Origin: an uncultured Helicobacter sp.
GTDB lineage: Bacteria > Campylobacterota > Campylobacteria > Campylobacterales > Helicobacteraceae
Assembly: GCA_947179285.1 (NCBI GenBank)
Contig: CAMXAV010000002.1
Coordinates: 1 to 14,649, forward strand
Direction of reading: 5' to 3'
DNA length: 14,649 bases
Numbering within the stretch: position 1 is the stretch's first letter; each line of letters begins with the position of its first letter. Of the stretch, positions 1 to 6,325 are shown in pieces. The notes under the pieces are model-generated. The model was not told the DNA's origin. It ran no database searches and saw only the letters and a list, made by a program, of their open reading frames with translations. The position numbers and the translations under genes were made by a program.

Positions 1-1
1 A

Positions 2-796
2 GCCGAAGAGCTGCTTGGCGGCTGGCTGCAAGACATTGCCTACAATCAAGGCTATCTCGAAGCAGATAAAAATAAAGATTTGGTTATCGAATCTCTCGAT
101 GGCGAGGGCGCAAATCTCAAGATTGGTGCGCAGCAAACATTGGGCTATAAAATGCAAAATGGCAGAGTTGTTGAGATTTTTGCAAAGGAAACCAAAGGTT
201 ATTTGCAGGGCGCGGATATTTTTCTGATGCAATCAGGCAAAGTCGAAACGACTTTTGAGGAACGATTCAACAATTTCATCGAAAAAGATGAAAATCTCGA
301 TGGAGAGATGACAAATATTGAATATTTCGGCGGCAAAGAAAAAATTATCGAGTATTTCCAAGAGATTCAAGCGGCGCAAGTCGAAAACAAAGATGAAATT
401 ATCGAGGGAATCGAAAATGCCATTGCAGCCGAGCATGCGTTTGAGGAGCTCGAAAAAGCCGATGGCGCATCGTTCCGCTTGTCGGTTCAAAGCCGCGAGG
501 CGCTCTCGAAGGCTGCGCCAATCTTTAGAATGGGCTTTGAAAGAGGCGAGATTTTCAATTTCAAGTTTGAAATGCCATTTATCCGCAGCGATTTGAACGA
601 AAACATCGCCAAGCTTTTGCAACAAGGCGGCAACCAAGCGAGGTTGGCTGACATCACAAAACATGTCTATGCCGTCTCGCTAACCGAAGCCGAAGAGGGC
701 AAAGAAAAGCCGCTTGTGCAGCAATTGCACGAAATCTTGCACATGCTCAAAACCGATTCTGTGGGAAGCGGCACAAGCGTGAATCTGATTGCATAG
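2..796 (+). CDS. EF-hand-containing protein of unknown function, 5'-truncated by window edge (paralogue 1)
   Basis: This is the C-terminal 264 codons of a gene that begins upstream of the window; the open frame runs in from base 2. It aligns without net length change to residues 130-393 of the complete paralogue at 878-2059, about two thirds identical by eye. An EF-hand loop starts at nt 287 (DENLDGEMTNIE: acidic or Asn at 1, 3 and 5, Gly at 6, Glu at 12). A weaker calcium-loop-like stretch (DKNKDLVIESLD) lies nearer the start. No signal peptide or membrane segment is visible in the part present. The C-terminus ends SVNLIA, matching SVNLVA in the second copy. If the copies are equally long, this gene would start about 385 bp before the window. 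I do not recognise the family; calcium binding is an inference from the loop. Confidence 0.85.
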   Translation, partial: AEELLGGWLQDIAYNQGYLEADKNKDLVIESLDGEGANLKIGAQQTLGYKMQNGRVVEIFAKETKGYLQGADIFLMQSGKVETTFEERFNNFIEKDENLDGEMTNIEYFGGKEKIIEYFQEIQAAQVENKDEIIEGIENAIAAEHAFEELEKADGASFRLSVQSREALSKAAPIFRMGFERGEIFNFKFEMPFIRSDLNENIAKLLQQGGNQARLADITKHVYAVSLTEAEEGKEKPLVQQLHEILHMLKTDSVGSGTSVNLIA

Positions 797-815
797 CAAA
801 GGAATGCGCATGGCA

Positions 816-842
816 TAAGCTTTTGTGCTATCATGCCGATTT
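816..842 (+). promoter_or_regulatory. Candidate sigma-28 (FliA) promoter for the 393-aa gene
   Basis: TAAGCTTT (816-823), 11 bases, then GCCGATTT (835-842). The enterobacterial FliA consensus is TAAAGTTT-N11-GCCGATAA, so each box matches 6 of 8 positions and the spacing is exact. Transcription would start near 849, about 29 nt before the ATG at 878, leaving room for the AAGGAGG ribosome site at 866-872. A ggcat/atgcc inverted pair (812-816/833-837) overlaps the boxes and is probably incidental. Confidence 0.5.
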
Positions 843-877
843 GATGATGATATATCTACAATAGCAAGGAGGCTATC

Positions 878-2059
878 ATGAATATCAATCCACTCTACAA
901 CGTTCGTGAAACGGCTGTGTTTTCGGCAGGGTTGGCTGAAAATCGCGGGCGATTCAAGACGCTTGGCAAAACCTCGATGGAAGCCGAAGCAAAGAAGGAC
1001 ATGGAGGACTTCAAAAAAGCCATTGGTGTTAGGTCGATTCAGGAATACTTGCAAAAAGGCAGCCCATTTGCAACCTTTCATCTCGACAAAGACGGGCAAT
1101 ATGTCCGCCCCGCTGGCAAGCAGCTCGTTTTGTTCACCGACCCAAACACGCAAAAACGCATGCTTACGCACCTAACCGAAGACAACCTCGACAAGCTCAA
1201 GAGCAAGTTTAGCGCGTCCGATTTTTATTATCGCGATGACGGAATCATGCGCATCACGGGCGAAGCCGAAGAGCTGCTTGGCGGCTGGCTGCAAGACATT
1301 GCCTACAATCAAGGCTATGCTAGCGCCGACAAGAATGGCGATTTAATCATCGACCCGCTCGATGACGAGGGCGCGGAGCTCAAGATTGGCGTTACGCAGA
1401 CAATGGGCTATAAAATGCAAAACGGCAAGATTGTCGAGATTTTTGCAAAAGAGACCAAGAGCTATCTGCAAGGCGCGGATATTTTCCTCATGCAATCGGG
1501 CAAAATGGAATCGACTTTCGAGGAGAGATTCAACAATTTCATCGAAAAAGACGATGATTTGGACGGAACGATGACAAACACCGAGTATTTCGGCGGCAAA
1601 GAAAAAATCATCGAATATTTCCAAGACATTCAAGCAGCTTATGTCGATGACAAAGACAAAGTCATCGAGGGGCTCGAGAACGCTATCGAAGCCGAACATG
1701 CGTTTGCGGAGCTCAAAAAGGCTGGGGGCAAGTCATCGGCGCTTTTGCTTGGCGCGCGCAGCGCACTTTCGAGCGCCGCGCCGATTTTCAAAGACAGCCT
1801 GAAAAAGGGCGAACTATTCACCAAGCTCGAGCTCGACTATTTGCGCAGTGATTTAGACGAAAACATCGCCAAACTCTTGCAACAAAGCGGCAATCAGGCT
1901 TCGTTTCGCGACATCGTGAAGCATGTGCATGCCGTCTATCTCTCTGAAGACAAAAACGACGTCGAAAGCCCGCTCTTGCAACAATTGCATGCGATTTTGC
2001 ACCTAGTCAAGACTGACACGACAAGCGGCAATGGCTCGAGCGTGAATCTCGTTGCATAA
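878..2059 (+). CDS. EF-hand-containing protein of unknown function (paralogue 2, complete, 393 aa)
   Basis: Complete ORF starting at ATG 878 behind a near-perfect Shine-Dalgarno AAGGAGG at 866-872. No signal peptide or transmembrane segment is visible, so the product is either cytoplasmic or exported by a leaderless route. Residues 225-236 form a canonical EF-hand loop (DDDLDGTMTNTE) between amphipathic segments FEERFNNFIEK and YFGGKEKIIEYF. Residues 151-162 (DKNGDLIIDPLD) are a weaker loop lacking Gly6, and residues 70-76 (DKDGQYV) are a further acidic loop-like turn. The most conserved block between the paralogues is residues 130-250. The C-terminus is Ser/Gly-rich and ends SVNLVA. The sigma-28-like promoter upstream suggests co-expression with late flagellar genes, possibly as a secreted or chemotaxis-linked calcium-binding protein. 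That role is inference; I do not recognise the family. Confidence 0.9.
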   Translation: MNINPLYNVRETAVFSAGLAENRGRFKTLGKTSMEAEAKKDMEDFKKAIGVRSIQEYLQKGSPFATFHLDKDGQYVRPAGKQLVLFTDPNTQKRMLTHLTEDNLDKLKSKFSASDFYYRDDGIMRITGEAEELLGGWLQDIAYNQGYASADKNGDLIIDPLDDEGAELKIGVTQTMGYKMQNGKIVEIFAKETKSYLQGADIFLMQSGKMESTFEERFNNFIEKDDDLDGTMTNTEYFGGKEKIIEYFQDIQAAYVDDKDKVIEGLENAIEAEHAFAELKKAGGKSSALLLGARSALSSAAPIFKDSLKKGELFTKLELDYLRSDLDENIAKLLQQSGNQASFRDIVKHVHAVYLSEDKNDVESPLLQQLHAILHLVKTDTTSGNGSSVNLVA

Positions 2060-2071
2060 CCATTACGCGAC

Positions 2072-2350
2072 ATGGGCTGCAACTGCAAACGCGCGCGGCG
2101 CACGGAACGCAAAGCCAAGAGCTACAATATCTTAGACGCCGCGAGCGATGTGCTCAAAAGCGCGCTTGGCATTGACGATGATGTGTTTGCGCCAAAAGAC
2201 ATCGCAGAGGCGCGCATGCAAAGCTGCCTTGAATGCGAAAAACTCGTGCGCGCCACGAAGCAATGCCGCCTATGCGGCTGCTTTGTGGTTGCGAAAACGA
2301 AGATGCACAAAGCCTCATGCCCGCTTGGAAAATGGGGCGCAGAATCGTAG
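2072..2350 (+). CDS. Small zinc-ribbon protein, 92 aa, function unknown
   Basis: ATG 2072 lies 12 bases after the stop of the EF-hand gene with no clear Shine-Dalgarno, so translation may be coupled to that gene. The N-terminus is basic with CxC (C3, C5). The C-terminal half has the spaced cysteines C52-x2-C55, C65-x2-C68-x-C70 and C83, in the pattern CLEC...QCRLCGCFV..K......CPLGKW. This is a typical structural zinc-binding layout, seen in small proteins of phages and bacteria that end CP-x-x-KW. No enzyme motif is present. Possible roles are DNA or protein binding or help with folding of a neighbour. The gene converges on the transglutaminase-like gene, leaving only 29 bp between the two stops and no clear terminator there. 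Confidence 0.75.
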   Translation: MGCNCKRARRTERKAKSYNILDAASDVLKSALGIDDDVFAPKDIAEARMQSCLECEKLVRATKQCRLCGCFVVAKTKMHKASCPLGKWGAES

Positions 2351-2379
2351 CGCAACCGCATAGATTCTATCTCGCCATA

Positions 2380-3225
2380 TCACAAAAACCGATAGCGCGA
2401 ATCCTTCCTGATGTCATAAAGTTCTGTCGTCTGCCCATTCTCGGTTTGATGAAACCAAAGCACAGCGGGCTTGTAGGTATGGAATCCCATGAACATAAAC
2501 CATTCTCGGTTATATTTAAATGTTGAATGGTTTTGGTTGTCGAGCTGCGTTTGGATAAATTCCAAATGTTCCCTGCCATTATCGGCATAAAATTCATTAG
2601 AATAAAAGCTTAAAACCTTGCGCACACAAAATGGGTTTTGGATAATATCTTGCACATTGATGTTAAAATACATATTAAACGTTGGGTCTAGAATCTGCCA
2701 TTTATCGTCAATCAACACTTCGCAAAATCCATGCGTCCAACCGAGAATATCGCTATAACCGATTCTATGGCTCTTAATGCCAAAACGTTCCAGCAGCATA
2801 TCGAGCGCATGAGCTTTTTGCGAGCAATGCGCATATTGCAGATTGCAAAAATAATCTGCCAGATTCTCGAGCACCACATCTTCGGTGATATTCTTTGGCG
2901 TGTAATGCTTGCTCACATGAATTGCGCAGCTCAAATAAAAACATAATGCGAGCCGCCGCGAGATTTCGCGCAAATCGAGTTCTTGTTCGATACTCTTTTG
3001 CTTGTTCGCAAAGTCTTTTTGCAGCAAATCCACGAAATAATCGACATCAAAATTGCTAGAATTTGGATTAGAGACTATCATCTTAGGACGATGCGCATTT
3101 TGCATATAATCGCAAATTGCGCTATTAATCTCGATTCTCATCGGAAAATATTCTTGAATCTCAAGCGGTTGGATTAGCGAAGAAATATAATGATAGTTTC
3201 TGTTGAGCTCGATTCCATGAACCAT
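2380..3225 (-). CDS. Transglutaminase-like (papain-fold) domain protein, 281 aa
   Basis: From ATG 3225 the protein carries the transglutaminase-core triad: Cys134 in AHCSQKAHALDMLLERFGI, His165 in THGFCEVLIDD, and Asp180 in KWQILDPTF. This matches the family pattern of a Cys helix, H-x-W/F-x-E-V and W-x-x-x-D-P-T. No signal peptide or membrane segment is seen, so it is probably cytoplasmic; bacterial members are usually thiol proteases or amidases rather than cross-linkers. The ATG at 3225 is preceded by GGGGGA and fits the promoter; a TTG at 3237 would leave almost no leader and is less likely. Sampled 60-base lines are about 37-42% GC against about 57% in dapD, suggesting acquisition or different selection. 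The substrate is unknown; the C-terminal 100 residues have no motif I recognise. Confidence 0.75.
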   Translation of the reverse strand: MVHGIELNRNYHYISSLIQPLEIQEYFPMRIEINSAICDYMQNAHRPKMIVSNPNSSNFDVDYFVDLLQKDFANKQKSIEQELDLREISRRLALCFYLSCAIHVSKHYTPKNITEDVVLENLADYFCNLQYAHCSQKAHALDMLLERFGIKSHRIGYSDILGWTHGFCEVLIDDKWQILDPTFNMYFNINVQDIIQNPFCVRKVLSFYSNEFYADNGREHLEFIQTQLDNQNHSTFKYNREWFMFMGFHTYKPAVLWFHQTENGQTTELYDIRKDSRYRFL

Positions 3226-3251
3226 TGCGTCCCCCAAACATAAAATTTTGT

Positions 3252-3281
3252 ATGATACAATAATGCCATTTAGTGTGTCAA
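3252..3281 (-). promoter_or_regulatory. Sigma-70 promoter for the transglutaminase-like gene
   Basis: Read on the minus strand: TTGACA (3281-3276), 18 bases, TATCAT (3257-3252). The -35 box is perfect and the -10 box is 5 of 6. The start would fall near 3246, giving a leader of about 20 nt before the ATG at 3225. The -35 lies immediately downstream of the stop of the neighbouring pseudopilin gene, so the gene has a promoter of its own even if read-through also occurs. A full -35 is notable because Campylobacterota promoters often lack one. Confidence 0.7.
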
Positions 3282-3282
3282 G

Positions 3283-3726
3283 CTATGGCAGCATGCGGCT
3301 CACCGCGCATGGCATTTGGGGGCGCAAGACCACACCATGCGCCAACAAGGCAGAATCGTAATAATGCAATGTGAGGTTGTCGGGCAGCTGCGCCTGCGCG
3401 AGAATCTCGACACAGCCAAGATTATCATCGAGCGCAACGATGTTAAACAGCAATGTGTAAGGCTCGGCGATTGTGCCCAAAATGCTCGCGTGGCTTGCGT
3501 CAAATGTTTGTGGAATGGGGCTTGGAATCAGCTCATGGCGCGCAATCGCGCCTTCAATCAGCCGCAATGCGCTAGCGGCATAGAGCGCAAGCTGCAATCG
3601 CGCATGCGTGTGCAGGCTTTGTTGGGTGAGCGTGTGGCGCGAAAACAACAGCGCGAAGCACAGAAACGACAGAAGCAGCATTCCGCCGAGCGCTTGCAGC
3701 AGCACAAAGCCATGAAGCTTTTTCAA
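3283..3726 (-). CDS. Type IV pilin-like / pseudopilin protein (second of pair), 147 aa
   Basis: From TTG 3726 the protein begins MKKLHG followed by FVLLQALGGMLLLSFLCFAL, a class III prepilin leader. The mature N-terminus would be Phe after Gly6, followed by a single hydrophobic helix. Position +5 of the mature chain is Gln instead of the usual Glu, as in some minor pseudopilins. The rest is a short globular domain with no catalytic motif. The TTG start is chosen because it gives a 6-residue leader like its neighbour, has GAAGG just upstream, and overlaps the neighbour's TGA as TTGA. GTG 3762 and ATGs at 3747 and 3738 are in-frame alternatives giving longer leaders. Probable role: minor pseudopilin of a type II secretion-like or DNA-uptake apparatus in the inner membrane. 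Confidence 0.65.
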   Translation of the reverse strand: MKKLHGFVLLQALGGMLLLSFLCFALLFSRHTLTQQSLHTHARLQLALYAASALRLIEGAIARHELIPSPIPQTFDASHASILGTIAEPYTLLFNIVALDDNLGCVEILAQAQLPDNLTLHYYDSALLAHGVVLRPQMPCAVSRMLP

Positions 3727-4382
3727 AGCGCCTTCCATTCGCCGCATAATCCATGCAAACACATCTCGCCGCTTGCGTCATGTGCGCACGCATGGCGCGC
3801 AAGCGCAGCGGGGCGGGTGCAGATGCGCAGCCAGATTCCGCCGTTGTTCGCGTCCATCGCAAACGCGCTTGCCTCCTGCCCAAAGCCTGTGGGGGCAATG
3901 TATAGCCATTGCGCAGCGGAATCGTAATGCAAAGAACGTGGCATAGAATCGAGCAGATATGCCCATTTGCATGCGCCAAGCGCGGCAGAAAGAATGCCGT
4001 CTTGCAATGTCGCGTCAGCCGTTTGCGCGCTATCCACGCAATAGGCAAGCAATGTATCGGGGGCTTGCGGAATGTCTTGTGCGATATGGTATGTGTCGGG
4101 ATTATCGGCAGGCGAGAGTTGCAGCGGGTAGGGGAGAAGGGGCACATGCCAACGCATAGAATCTGACGTGAGAACAATGCTTGGCGCAAAAGCCTCGCGC
4201 AGGTGGTTGGTGAGCACGAAGCGCGCCGAATCGAGCTCCTCTTGCGCGTGCGCAAACGCCTTTTGAAACGCATGGCTTTGCAACGCGCCAAGCGCGAAAT
4301 GCGCGAAAAAGAGCGCCACAAAGCCGCCCGCAACCAACGCGACCAGCGCCTCGAAGAGGCTAAAGCCAGCGAGCGGTTTCAA
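3723..4382 (-). CDS. Type IV pilin-like / pseudopilin protein (first of pair), 219 aa
   Basis: The protein starts MKPLAG, then FSLFEALVALVAGGFVALFF: a textbook prepilin peptidase site (Gly6/Phe7) with Glu at +5 and a hydrophobic helix of about 22 residues. The C-terminal domain contains several cysteines (CVD, GACKW, ICTRP, HACAHD, MCLHGLC) that could form disulfides in the periplasm. The start is a TTG 5 bases after the YceI-family stop, with only a weak TAGG nearby, so translation probably depends on coupling. The gene ends inside the start region of the next pseudopilin. In Campylobacterota such genes usually serve transformation or type II-like secretion systems. A 253-codon ORF in another frame (3572-4333) is a shadow of this gene. 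Confidence 0.72.
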   Translation of the reverse strand: MKPLAGFSLFEALVALVAGGFVALFFAHFALGALQSHAFQKAFAHAQEELDSARFVLTNHLREAFAPSIVLTSDSMRWHVPLLPYPLQLSPADNPDTYHIAQDIPQAPDTLLAYCVDSAQTADATLQDGILSAALGACKWAYLLDSMPRSLHYDSAAQWLYIAPTGFGQEASAFAMDANNGGIWLRICTRPAALARHACAHDASGEMCLHGLCGEWKAL

Positions 4383-4387
4383 AAAGC

Positions 4388-4933
4388 CTATTTGCTTGCG
4401 ACAAGGTGCAAGACGATGTTCACTACTTCGCCAACGGCGTTGTCTTTAAACACGCTTGGCCACGCGATTCCAAACTCGCTTCGGTTAATCGCGCCTGTCG
4501 CGTCAATGGTGATTTTGTTGCCGTTTTCGGCGACCTTTGCGTCAAATGCGACATGCTTTGTCGTGTCTTTAATCGTCAAGTCGCCATGGATTTTGCCGCC
4601 GCTAAAATCTGTCATCTTAAAGGTGATATAGGGGTGCTTTGCCGAATCGAACATATCGGGAGCGTTCAAATGCGCGTTGCGTTTCTCGTTTGCTGTGTCG
4701 ATAGACTTAATCGCCACAGAGCCTTCAAGCACATTGAGCTTGCCGCCATCATAGTCGATTTTGCCGCTAAAATCTTTAAATTCGCCATCGACTTTGGTGA
4801 GCTTCATGTGAGACACGCTAAATTTCACGCTTGAATTTGCGGGCTCGAGGTTATACGCAGCGGCGCTCGCAACGCCGGCAAGAAGGCTTGCAGCCAAACT
4901 AGCACTGATACAAAATTTAGTCAAGGTTTTCAT
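4388..4933 (-). CDS. yceI: YceI-family periplasmic lipid-binding protein
   Basis: The start is ATG 4933, preceded by GGAGGAA at ideal spacing; an in-frame upstream extension to 4984 has no ribosome site and would disrupt the signal peptide. Residues 1-24 are a Sec signal peptide (MKTLTKF, hydrophobic core LAASLLAGV, cleavage near ASA/AAY). The mature domain has the YceI pattern: YNLEPANSSVKFSVSHM near the start, GEFKDFSGKIDYD, SIDTANEKRNAHL, FDSAKHPYITFKM, HGDLTIKDTTKHVAFDA and NRSEFGI. Family members such as H. pylori HP1286 and C. jejuni Cj0420 are lipocalin-like beta-barrels that bind long amphipathic ligands in the periplasm. The total of 181 aa is normal for the family. It is the first gene of an apparent minus-strand unit with the pseudopilins, an unusual partnership. 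Confidence 0.93.
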   Translation of the reverse strand: MKTLTKFCISASLAASLLAGVASAAAYNLEPANSSVKFSVSHMKLTKVDGEFKDFSGKIDYDGGKLNVLEGSVAIKSIDTANEKRNAHLNAPDMFDSAKHPYITFKMTDFSGGKIHGDLTIKDTTKHVAFDAKVAENGNKITIDATGAINRSEFGIAWPSVFKDNAVGEVVNIVLHLVASK

Positions 4934-4970
4934 TATCTTCCTCCGTATTAAAATTAAAAATGCAATCGCA

Positions 4971-4976
4971 ATTATC
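4971..4976 (-). promoter_or_regulatory. Possible -10 box for the yceI gene
   Basis: On the minus strand GATAAT (4976-4971) follows TTGTTGCG, with A/T tracts on both sides and no recognisable -35. It would start transcription near 4964, about 30 nt before the ATG. It is one of several AT-rich candidates in the 180-bp divergent region between yceI and dapD. Confidence 0.3.
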
Positions 4977-5080
4977 CGCAACAAATCCTAACAAAAAGTT
5001 AATCTTTGATAAATTTTAATGCCCCTTGATTCTGCCCTGTCTGCCTCGCGCGACTCGCGGCTGCGTTTGTTGGCGATAAT

Positions 5081-5091
5081 TATGCTAGAAT
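5081..5091 (+). promoter_or_regulatory. dapD: Candidate -10 region for dapD
   Basis: TATGCTAGAAT contains TAGAAT (5086-5091), five of six with TATAAT. The start would fall about 15-20 nt before ATG 5114, with AAGGAG at 5102-5107 as ribosome site. No good -35 is seen. The same TAGAAT hexamer occurs twice before fabZ. Confidence 0.4.
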
Positions 5092-5113
5092 CGGCGCAAA
5101 AAAGGAGTATGCA

Positions 5114-6316
5114 ATGAGCATTGAAAGCTTCAATCATTTTGTCCAAAACTTTCAGAAAGAAGCAGGTTACAGAGCGCCGCTTGGGTTTGGAATCTGCCGT
5201 GTCGAAATCAGCGAGCCCGATAATAAGGTGCTTGTGGCGCATTTTCCTGTGCTCAATTGGCAAAACGAGAATCTTGGGAGCTTCGCCGTGCTCGCAACCG
5301 CCGCGACAAAGGCAAAGCCCATTCACAAAAGCGCAAACGAGGAGATTTACGAGCTCAACACGGAGTTTTTGAACGAATCCTTCGCACGTTTTGAGCCCTT
5401 CGTGCTCGAATCGATTGCCGATTCACAGAAACATCGCAATATCCAAGTTTTGCTCGCGCTCAAAGAGCAGGTTGCGGGCAAGCGCAAGGACGGAAAGAGA
5501 ATCGCCTACCGATTCTGCATTCTGTTTGGCGACACGCCATGCGAGAGTGTCGAAACGAGTTATATGAAATTGCTCGCGCTCTCGCTTGGCAAAGCGCCGT
5601 TGCGCAGCCTCAATCTGGACGGAATCTTCGGGCAGCTCACCAATGTCGCATGGAGTGGCAACACGCCCTATTCGCTCGCGTGGTTGCGCAAACACGAGAT
5701 TCCGCTGCGCCTAAACGGCGAGTTCCCGACTATCGACTTTGTCGACAAATTCCCGCGCTATCTCATGCAGGTGATTCCACAAGTCGACAACATTCGCCTG
5801 CTCGACACGGCAAAAACACGTTTTGGCGCGTATCTCGGCAGCGGCGGCTACACGCAAATGCCTGGTGCTAGCTATGTGAACTTCAACGCAGGCGCGATGG
5901 GCGCGTGCATGAACGAGGGGCGCATTAGCTCGAGCGTGGTCGTGGGCGAGGGCACAGACATTGGCGGCGGCGCAAGCATTTTGGGCGTGCTAAGCGGCGG
6001 CAACACCGAGCCCATTAGCATTTGCAAAAACTGCCTCTTGGGCGTCAATAGCGCGACAGGCATTAGCCTTGGCGATGGCTGCATTGTCGATGGTGGAATC
6101 GCCGTTTTGGCGGGCACGGTGTTTGCAATCACCGAGCAAGAAGCCGCGAAGATTGCCGAGGCAAATCCCGGATTCCAAGTGAATGCGAGCGGGCTGTACA
6201 AGGGGCGCGAGCTCTCGGGCAAGCACGGAATCCACTTTCGCCAAAACGCGAAAACGGGCGCGATGATTGCGTTTCGCTCGAATCGCAAAATCGAGCTCAA
6301 CGCGAATCTGCACTAG
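5114..6316 (+). CDS. dapD: 2,3,4,5-tetrahydropyridine-2,6-dicarboxylate N-succinyltransferase, epsilon type
   Basis: DapD transfers succinyl from succinyl-CoA to tetrahydrodipicolinate in the cytoplasm, a step toward meso-diaminopimelate and lysine. The protein is 400 aa, the long form found in Helicobacter and Campylobacter rather than the roughly 275-aa enterobacterial form. The N-terminal half (about 1-220) is the lineage-specific domain. The C-terminal half is a left-handed beta-helix with hexapeptide turns, including GAYLGSGGYTQMPGASYVNFNAGAMG and SSVVVGEGTDIGGGASILGVLSGGN, then LLGVNSATGISLGDGCIVDGG. The start is ATG 5114 with AAGGAG six bases upstream. It appears to head a unit with the pilT-like and queH genes. 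Its sequence carries at least 15 GAATC/GATTC pentamers. Confidence 0.93.
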   Translation: MSIESFNHFVQNFQKEAGYRAPLGFGICRVEISEPDNKVLVAHFPVLNWQNENLGSFAVLATAATKAKPIHKSANEEIYELNTEFLNESFARFEPFVLESIADSQKHRNIQVLLALKEQVAGKRKDGKRIAYRFCILFGDTPCESVETSYMKLLALSLGKAPLRSLNLDGIFGQLTNVAWSGNTPYSLAWLRKHEIPLRLNGEFPTIDFVDKFPRYLMQVIPQVDNIRLLDTAKTRFGAYLGSGGYTQMPGASYVNFNAGAMGACMNEGRISSSVVVGEGTDIGGGASILGVLSGGNTEPISICKNCLLGVNSATGISLGDGCIVDGGIAVLAGTVFAITEQEAAKIAEANPGFQVNASGLYKGRELSGKHGIHFRQNAKTGAMIAFRSNRKIELNANLH

Positions 6317-6325
6317 GCGCGAAAA

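Larger units (their letters stand above)
1..2059 (+). repeat. Tandem gene duplication, 1263-bp period
   Basis: Positions 2-796 correspond to 1265-2059 at a constant offset of 1263 bp, equal to one 1182-bp gene plus an 81-bp spacer. The copies have diverged through most of their length, but nt 1-55 are identical to nt 1264-1318. Whether further copies lie to the left cannot be seen. Confidence 0.85.

Noticed and set aside
680..1171. 163-codon minus-strand ORF across the paralogue junction
   Set aside because: It spans the end of copy 1, the spacer and the start of copy 2, both strongly supported on the other strand.
2360..2370. ATAGATTCTAT palindrome between convergent genes as a terminator
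   Set aside because: Only a 5-bp AT-rich stem around one base, with no U-tract on either strand; it also contains a GATTC motif that explains part of it.
3316..3927. 203-codon plus-strand ORF opposite the pseudopilins
   Set aside because: Antisense shadow in GC-rich sequence with no motifs; the opposite strand has coherent prepilin features.
3572..4333. 253-codon minus-strand ORF
   Set aside because: Arg/Cys-rich shadow in another frame of the first pseudopilin gene; it has no ribosome site, and the overlapping frame has a clear prepilin leader.
4934..4984. In-frame 17-residue N-terminal extension of the YceI protein
   Set aside because: The ATG at 4933 has a strong GGAGGAA site and begins a clean signal peptide; the extension crosses the ribosome site and likely promoter.
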